A DNA stretch of 10,804 nucleotides from Isotricha intestinalis (Eukaryota; Ciliophora; Litostomatea; Vestibuliferida; Isotrichidae): positions 1-10,804 of the forward strand of contig JAJJLU010001066.1 of assembly GCA_023807065.1 (NCBI GenBank), given 5' to 3'. Under the pieces are notes generated by a model. It was not told the origin of the DNA. It saw only the letters and a program-made list of their open reading frames with translations, and did not search any database. The position numbers were made by a program, and so were the translations under genes. Positions 6,681-10,804 of this stretch are shown here, piece after piece. Each line of letters begins with the position of its first letter. Positions within the stretch are counted from its first letter, which is position 1.

Positions 6681-8095
6681 TCATTATTTATAATTTTCTC
6701 CTTACTTATATCTGGAAGTCTTTCAACTATATATTTGTTTTTTTCATCTACAAATATTAATGGATTATCCAACTTTGCTTCGCTTAAATCATTTTCATAT
6801 GCTTTTAAACATAATTCAAATTTATCTTTGAAATATTTTTTTTCCATTATTAATTTTGCAAATCCTCCATTTGTGAAATATTTAGTACTATTAACAAAAT
6901 ATTCAATACATTTATCAGTCATATCTTCACCTTCAGAATTCTTAAATTCTAATTTTCCTTTAAATTCACTTATATAAAGCTGTATAAAAGTATGTACTTG
7001 ATGATAAGAATATTCTTTAAATCCTATACTCTTGAAACTTCGTTTTATAAAATTTTCTATGTCTTTATCATCTTTAAATCCATTCAATCTTTTAAATTCT
7101 TTTCTGATATTTTCTTCTAATTCTAATGGAATCATTGAAACATCTATTTCGTTTTGTTCTGATTCTCCAAATATAATATTTTCTCTATTAAATGCTTTTA
7201 ATATACCAAATTTTGTTAAATAATTTTCAAAACTATTAGGAACTTCTATATAGATTATTAAATTATTTGGAATATAAATCATATTTTCATTATTAGTATA
7301 AAATTTAGTAATCAAAAAAGAAAATAAAAATTCATTTATTAAGGAAGTTTCTTCAGTTTCTATTAAATCTAAATGAATAGCAACATTATTAAACTCTGAA
7401 TATTCTTCATGATTTTGAGAGTTATCCGTTTTATCTTTCGATTTTTTATTTGTTTTATTTGAGTTATTTTTTATTTTTTTAAATAAATCTAATATTTTTT
7501 TATATATATCACTTTTTGTTAATTTTCCACCTAAAGGAAAATGATAATATGATTTCTTTTCTTCTTTTATCTCTTTTTTTATTTTAAATGATTTACCTAA
7601 ACCGCATACATCCGAAGAAATAACTTTTATGTTTTTTGCTATATCAAAATCCGAAGATATAATTATTGTACTTTTGGATAAGTCATCATATTGAATGTTA
7701 TCATTATCCGAAATTTTTGAAACATTTATATTATCCAAGTTTGTCTCTTTTTCTTTATTCATATTATTATCTTGTGCTCCCTTAAGAATAGCTAAATTAT
7801 TTTGAATCATTTCTTTATTTTCATTTTCCTCCTCCTCTTTTTCTCTTTTTTTTGTATATTTTTGTAATTCATTTTTAAAGGCTTTTTCATTTTCTAAATT
7901 TTCATAAACAAAAACAATATAACTATCAAGATAATCTCTTGATCTTGATTTATCAATATTTTTTTTTTCTCTATTTTCCTTTTTATATTTTAAGAATTTA
8001 ATTTCTAATAATTTATCTATATAACTATACATTTTATTATGTTGGAAATTAGAAAAAGATTCTAATATTTCTACAGCAAATAAAGTATTAAATTC
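6662..8095 (-). CDS. RNF213-like degenerate AAA2 module
   Basis: This open frame of about 477 codons runs from 8095. The ATG at 8032 is internal, because 21 codons before it (E-F-N-T-L-F-A-V-E-I-L and on) continue the preceding fragment. Numbering from that ATG, residues 60-75 are a charged K/E-rich low-complexity run, and 140-148 read S-D-V-C-G-L-G-K147-S148, a Walker A-like loop in which the usual first glycine is D. Then comes Y-H-F-P-L-G-G-K-L (163-171), a second low-complexity insert (about 184-212), and a Walker B-like strand A218-I-H-L-D222-L-I-E225 followed by the helix of N-E-F-L-F-S-F-L-I-T-K-F and the strand I-I-Y-I-E-V-P-N-S. The H-L-D-L strand matches the F-H-F-D block that I recall from human RNF213 AAA2. 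The frame ends at TGA 6664-6662 in the damaged MIDAS codons of the vWA domain, four bases into the next ATG. Confidence 0.75.
   Translation of the reverse strand, partial: EFNTLFAVEILESFSNFQHNKMYSYIDKLLEIKFLKYKKENREKKNIDKSRSRDYLDSYIVFVYENLENEKAFKNELQKYTKKREKEEEENENKEMIQNNLAILKGAQDNNMNKEKETNLDNINVSKISDNDNIQYDDLSKSTIIISSDFDIAKNIKVISSDVCGLGKSFKIKKEIKEEKKSYYHFPLGGKLTKSDIYKKILDLFKKIKNNSNKTNKKSKDKTDNSQNHEEYSEFNNVAIHLDLIETEETSLINEFLFSFLITKFYTNNENMIYIPNNLIIYIEVPNSFENYLTKFGILKAFNRENIIFGESEQNEIDVSMIPLELEENIRKEFKRLNGFKDDKDIENFIKRSFKSIGFKEYSYHQVHTFIQLYISEFKGKLEFKNSEGEDMTDKCIEYFVNSTKYFTNGGFAKLIMEKKYFKDKFELCLKAYENDLSEAKLDNPLIFVDEKNKYIVERLPDISKEKIINNDVELDQ
6663..6682 (-). other. Frame-breaking lesion at the vWA MIDAS motif
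   Basis: The coding strand reads GATGTGGAACTGGATCAATG. In the upstream frame this is D-V-E-L-D-Q then TGA; in the vWA frame it gives G-T-G-S-M. The vWA fold normally has a hydrophobic strand ending in D directly before T-G-S-M, and that strand is absent from both frames. One economical explanation is a deletion between two copies of GGAACTG, one encoding V-E-L and one encoding the G-T-G of D-G-T-G-S-M, which would lose about one strand and shift the frame. A simple two-base insertion is the alternative. Confidence 0.6.
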
Positions 8096-8370
8096 GCATA
8101 ATATAGCCTATATAAAAATGATTGTATTTCTTCAATAGATGTTTCATTACTACATATTAATATATTTTGAGCTATGGGCAATTTATATAATTTTTTCATA
8201 AATAAAGATAAAATATATTCTTCCATTGATATTTCTTTGCATTTTTTAATTGAAATACCTTTATCACTAAATTCTGATTTTATTAACATATTTTCATAAT
8301 GTTTTTGTAAAGTTAAATTATTTATTTTAAATAAATCTATAAAATAACTTGAAATTCCATTAAATATTTT
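8071..8370 (-). CDS. RNF213-like linker fragment before AAA2
   Basis: These 99 codons sit in the same frame as the upstream N-terminal fragment, directly after its TAA, and the first ATG is only at 8289. They read through K-I-F-N-G-I-S-S-Y-F-I-D-L-F and later L-P-I-A-Q-N-I-L-I-C-S-N-E-T-S, then E-E-I-Q-S-F-L-Y-R. The pattern L-P-x-x-x-x-x-L-x-C followed by T-x-x-E-E-V/I-x-x-F-x-x-R is a recurrent RNF213-family block just ahead of AAA2. The frame ends at TAG 8073-8071. A one-base shift near 8097 instead gives C-E-F-N-T-L-F-A-V-E-I-L, as expected from the family. It is too short and too clearly mid-protein to be a gene of its own. Confidence 0.7.
   Translation of the reverse strand, partial: KIFNGISSYFIDLFKINNLTLQKHYENMLIKSEFSDKGISIKKCKEISMEEYILSLFMKKLYKLPIAQNILICSNETSIEEIQSFLYRLYYANLILYLL
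8093..8100 (-). other. Frameshift joining the linker fragment to AAA2
   Basis: The first frame reads L-Y-R-L-Y-Y-A-N-L-I-L and stops at 8073-8071. The second opens after a TAG a few codons upstream and reads C-E-F-N-T-L-F-A-V-E from 8098. A single missing base, for example T in TAT-TAT-TGC-GAA, joins them as Y-Y-C-E-F-N. Confidence 0.7.
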
Positions 8371-8373
8371 TTA
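8371..8373 (-). other. In-frame premature TAA
   Basis: The N-terminal fragment ends D-Q-Y-K-E-Y-T-TAA. The same frame then stays open for 99 codons that carry family-like sequence, so this looks like one nonsense substitution (for example from CAA, AAA or GAA) and not a natural end. No GT-AG pair lies around it that would remove it as an intron. Confidence 0.7.
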
Positions 8374-10149
8374 AGTATATTCTTTATATTGATCTTCATA
8401 ATCTTCGCCTATGGTTGGAATATGTAAATTATCAGCATCTAGGATTTTATTTTTATCATCATTATTAGTAATATTTGTTTTATTAAAAATATATCTAATA
8501 ATATCATAAATTTCGCAATTACCCTCCAGATGCTGCTTTACTTTTCTGAATAATTTTCCGTATAATAATCTTAAGTATTTTTCATTTTCATAAATTATAC
8601 TAAGTTGATTATCGTAGTCATTTTTTACTCTAAATAAATAATCTTTTATGTAATTAAAGTCTTTTTCTTTGTTGTTTAATTTATATAATACTTCTGGATA
8701 TTGTATAACAATATTTATTACTATTGGTATATTAAATCCTTTTGTTCTTAAAATATTTATTTTATCATAGATTATTTGTAAATTAGAAATTATTTCTTTA
8801 AAAAATAATAATTTATCGCATTTTATTTCAAAAATATCTTTCTCTTTTTTTTCTTCTTTTTTGTCTTCTTGTTTTATTTTTTTTTGAGGCTGAATATTAA
8901 TTTTATTTTCTAATTTAATCAATTCTTTGATATTATTTATTTTTTTATTTTCTCCGTTAATTTCATAACAAAAATCTTCGCCGTCTAAATTAAATAATAA
9001 ACTTGCATCTTGAATAATATCATATACTTCTTTAAATCTATCTACTCCTTTCTTACTATCTAATTCAATAATTGAGCCATACTTTTTAGAAAAACTTTCA
9101 AATTTTTTGATATCTTTTTCATCTAATTGTTTTATTTTATTTATAATGTTTGATGTATCTAAATCAATAAGAGATTTGAAATATGTCAAACATTTCATTG
9201 TATCAGCAATATCATCAATAGAAATGCTTCTATTGGTTGGGTCTAATTTATCTTTTAATTCATTTTCTAATTTTTTAATATCAGTATTTATTTTTCTTAT
9301 TAAAAAATTTATTGCTTCTTTTTTTTCATAAATCGAAGTAAATACTCTATAATAAAGATTATCCGATTCGTAATCGTAAATGTTATTATTTTTTAATTCT
9401 TGTAAAGTCGATTGAAGTTTCCTCAAATTCATTTCTGATAAATTTATATCACTGGACAAAATTAATTTTTTTTTTGGAAAATTGTCAAAAAAAGATTTTA
9501 TACTTTTAACAATCATTTCATATTTTTTACTATTAATGATAATTTTTAAATCTTTAATTGTGCTTTCTTTCACACCGAAATAATCTATCATTTGGTTTAT
9601 GAATTCTTCTGATTTAATTTCAGATTTCTTCCCTAATTCTTCTTTTATATCTTTAAAGATATCTTTATAATTTTTATGATCAAATATTACTTCTATATTT
9701 GATGATTTTTCGGAAAATAAATCTTTTAATTCGTTTAATTTTTTATTTGCATCATCAAAACGTTCAGCTTGATCCTTTCCTTGTGCTTTTTCAAATATCT
9801 TCTTAAAGAGTAAAAAATCTTTTACTTTTTTTATTTCATGGCATAATTCTGAATGCTTTTCTAAACCTTCTATGGACTTCCTGGTCTCTTCCTCTTTAAA
9901 TTTTTGTATTGAGTTATTTTCTATTTCTTCTAAAATTTTCGTAATTTTTTTAATGTCTTCATTATATAAATTTCTGTGGAATATCATTAAAGAATCTTTT
10001 ATAAACTTTAGATTTTCGACTATTTCATTTATTTTTTTTATTTCCGACTTATATTGGGCATATTTTACTGTTGGCTCATAATTTTCTAATATTAGGATTA
10101 TTAATTCTAATTTATCTTTTGCATATTGGTCACTTTCATCATTATTCAT
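8371..10149 (-). CDS. RNF213-like N-terminal helical fragment
   Basis: This 592-residue frame is highly charged and almost entirely helical, with coiled-coil character in roughly residues 20-160 and 235-330. No signal peptide or membrane segment is visible. A lysine/glutamate run (K-K-I-K-Q-E-D-K-K-E-E-K) lies at about 424-440. The part from about 445 to 545, with L-R-T-K-G-F-N-I-P and later Y-L-R-L-L-Y-G-K-L-F, resembles the region that precedes or forms the inactive AAA1 in RNF213 relatives, judged by order and general pattern. The ATG at 10149 is the first in frame, but the frame is open upstream to 10173 (V-D-L-E-K-F-L-N) and may join a further piece, so a true N-terminus is not established. 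RNF213 itself has a long region ahead of AAA1. The fragment ends at the in-frame TAA 8373-8371. Without its neighbours I would not have recognised it. Confidence 0.65.
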   Translation of the reverse strand: MNNDESDQYAKDKLELIILILENYEPTVKYAQYKSEIKKINEIVENLKFIKDSLMIFHRNLYNEDIKKITKILEEIENNSIQKFKEEETRKSIEGLEKHSELCHEIKKVKDFLLFKKIFEKAQGKDQAERFDDANKKLNELKDLFSEKSSNIEVIFDHKNYKDIFKDIKEELGKKSEIKSEEFINQMIDYFGVKESTIKDLKIIINSKKYEMIVKSIKSFFDNFPKKKLILSSDINLSEMNLRKLQSTLQELKNNNIYDYESDNLYYRVFTSIYEKKEAINFLIRKINTDIKKLENELKDKLDPTNRSISIDDIADTMKCLTYFKSLIDLDTSNIINKIKQLDEKDIKKFESFSKKYGSIIELDSKKGVDRFKEVYDIIQDASLLFNLDGEDFCYEINGENKKINNIKELIKLENKINIQPQKKIKQEDKKEEKKEKDIFEIKCDKLLFFKEIISNLQIIYDKINILRTKGFNIPIVINIVIQYPEVLYKLNNKEKDFNYIKDYLFRVKNDYDNQLSIIYENEKYLRLLYGKLFRKVKQHLEGNCEIYDIIRYIFNKTNITNNDDKNKILDADNLHIPTIGEDYEDQYKEYT

Positions 10150-10173
10150 ATTTAAAAATTTTTCTAAATCTAC

Positions 10174-10250
10174 TGAAACCTAATTTGGTATTGGATAGGA
10201 ATTGCCACTATAGTTTGAAAAAGTGCAGATATATCAAAATATGTTTTTAC
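10174..10250 (-). pseudogene. Possible further 5' coding remnant of the same gene
   Basis: On the minus strand the frame after TAA 10253-10251 reads 26 codons including F-D-I-S-A-L-F-Q-T-I-V-A-I-P, then CAG and TAG (10172-10170). One extra base after T-T-T-C-A would join it to V-D-L-E-K-F-L-N of the main fragment. This stretch is visibly richer in G/C than the DNA to its right and looks like a protein helix. A competing reading is a 78-base intron with GTAAAA at 10250-10245 and TTTCAG at 10178-10173. Either way the gene may have extended beyond 10149. Confidence 0.35.
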
Positions 10251-10752
10251 TTAAATTTATAAAATAAACAACTTTTTTGAAAGATAAAGATCGATATATT
10301 ATAAAAAGAGAAATTCAATATATTATTAAAACAATAATTTAATCGGCAGGAAAATATTTTTTATTTAAAAAATTCAAAAACTATTTAATTTATTGTATAT
10401 TAAGTAAATTTTATTCCAAAGATATTATAATATATAGCAGATATTATTTTTTAAAATAGTTTAATTATCGACAGGAGGATTTTTTTATTTAAAAAAAGTT
10501 AAAAAATTTTTTCAAAAATTTAAAATATATTTTAAATGTAAAAAAATTATTTAAAAATTCTATTTAAATATTTTAAAAAGAGAATAACCTTATTATAAAG
10601 ATATTAATAAATCTACTCTTTTAAAAAAACAAGAAAAGATTAAGATGAATATTATAATCATTAAAAAAAAAAAAAATTATTTTAAAAAAATCATTTTATA
10701 GTAAAAAATGCTTAATATAATAATATAAAAAAATTTAGCAAATTATAAATTT
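10251..10752. other. Extremely AT-rich non-coding flank with degenerate repeats
   Basis: I see no gene here. Both strands have frequent stops and long A and T runs, including A14 at 10663-10676. An imperfect direct repeat of about 35 bases is present: TTTAATCGGCAGG followed by T/A runs at 10338-10372, and TTTAATTATCGACAGG with the same kind of tail at 10460-10497. It would contain the promoter if 10149 were a true start, but no specific element stands out from the background. Confidence 0.5.
10338..10497. repeat. Imperfect direct repeat pair in the AT-rich flank
   Basis: The two copies, at 10338-10372 and 10460-10497, share a TTTAAT start, a C-G-(G/A)-CAGGA core and a TTTTTTATTTAAAAAA tail. 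The G/C-containing core makes chance less likely than for the A/T tail alone. No inverted termini or coding capacity are seen. Confidence 0.4.
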
Positions 10753-10804
10753 ATTGGGGATTGGGGATTGGGGATTGGGGATTGGGGATTGGGGATTGGG
10801 GATT
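10753..10804 (+). repeat. Tandem ATTGGGG minisatellite, seven full units, running off the window
   Basis: Seven perfect 7-base units fill 10753-10801 and a partial unit (ATT) ends the window at 10804, so the true length is unknown. Seven G4 tracts separated by three-base loops give strong G-quadruplex potential on this strand. The G-rich strand runs 5' to 3' towards the window end, as a telomere would, but the unit differs from the common fungal TTAGGG. Confidence 0.85.

Larger units (their letters stand above)
196..10250 (-). pseudogene. Giant RNF213-like (mysterin-type) multi-AAA + vWA gene, disrupted in several places and truncated
   Basis: This entry joins all minus-strand fragments into one locus. 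In order they encode a helical N-terminal region, a degenerate AAA2, a vWA domain, AAA3, AAA4, a degenerate AAA5 and a helical tail, which is the RNF213 module order plus an inserted vWA domain. The frame is interrupted by TAA at 8371-8373 and by frame changes near 8097, 6670, 6160, 5490 and 2181-2191. At each break the next fragment's frame opens within a few codons and carries the expected next piece of protein, so no sequence is left over for introns. RNF213 family members are ATP-driven E3 ubiquitin ligases; the vertebrate protein acts at lipid droplets and on intracellular pathogens. No RING finger is visible, and the 3' end runs into a G/C-rich repeat. Alternatives are a functional gene with indel errors in the assembly, or several separate genes, which I consider unlikely because domains are split between fragments. 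Confidence 0.75.

Noticed and set aside
6735..7223. Plus-strand ORFs of 60-80 codons within the AAA2 fragment
   Set aside because: They mirror the K/N/I-rich coding frame on the opposite strand, giving F/S/L-rich products without motifs. The same applies to those at 438-644, 9107-9331, 9872-10081 and 10071-10262.
8071..10149. Ciliate-type genetic code with TAA read as glutamine (the TAA at 8371 is followed by an open frame, and the G-rich repeat recalls ciliate telomeres)
   Set aside because: More than 3,200 codons contain only one such internal TAA and no TAG that would be read through; a genome with reassigned stops would use them often. The other five breaks need frame changes, which recoding of stops does not explain.
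196..10149. Ordinary multi-exon gene with the ORFs as exons
   Set aside because: Protein continues with essentially zero gap at each break, neighbouring frames overlap or abut by a few bases, and no GT-AG pair removes the stop or shift at the sites examined. Only the 10173-10250 interval has plausible splice signals.
10251..10752. tRNA, other RNA gene or CRISPR array in the AT-rich flank
   Set aside because: No cloverleaf, conserved box or regularly spaced repeat was seen; the only repeats are an imperfect pair and homopolymers.

Overview
The window is very AT-rich eukaryotic DNA (about one-fifth G+C by eye) carrying the remains of one giant gene on the minus strand, read from about 10250 down to 196. 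The protein family is the RNF213 (mysterin) type of multi-AAA ubiquitin ligase, recognised from several conserved blocks. The base composition, the asparagine/lysine/isoleucine-rich proteins, the lack of obvious introns and the G/C-rich hairpin repeat at the left end resemble arbuscular mycorrhizal fungi (Glomeromycotina, Rhizophagus-like), which as I recall carry many RNF213-like genes. That organism assignment is inference; another AT-rich fungus or protist remains possible.

Layout in the direction of transcription: a possible short coding remnant (10250-10174); a long helical N-terminal stretch (10173-8374); a short AAA1/AAA2 linker (8370-8071); a degenerate AAA2-like module (8095-6662); a von Willebrand factor A (vWA) domain (6680-6150); an intact-looking AAA3 module (6159-5476); AAA4 with complete Walker motifs followed by a degenerate AAA5-like module (5504-2142); and a helical C-terminal stretch (2181-196). 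These look like separate genes only because one in-frame TAA (8371-8373) and five frame changes (near 8097, 6670, 6160, 5490 and the A11 run at 2181-2191) cut the frame. At each break homologous-looking protein continues at once in another frame, or in the same frame after the TAA. I therefore read the locus as one gene of more than 3,200 codons that is either a young pseudogene or a real gene carrying assembly errors.

The 3' end appears cut. The last codons and the TAG stop of the final fragment lie in a short, strikingly G/C-rich inverted-repeat sequence (about 121-204) that looks like the end of a mobile or dispersed repeat. No RING finger is visible; in human RNF213 it lies roughly a thousand residues after the AAA5 motif, which here would fall at or beyond this junction.

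The right flank (10251-10752) is extremely AT-rich DNA without a recognisable gene. The window ends in seven tandem ATTGGGG units (10753-10801), a minisatellite with strong G-quadruplex potential whose orientation would also suit a telomere. The most interesting biology is the architecture: a vWA domain placed between AAA2 and AAA3 of an RNF213-like motor, with a frame-breaking lesion exactly at the vWA metal-binding motif.
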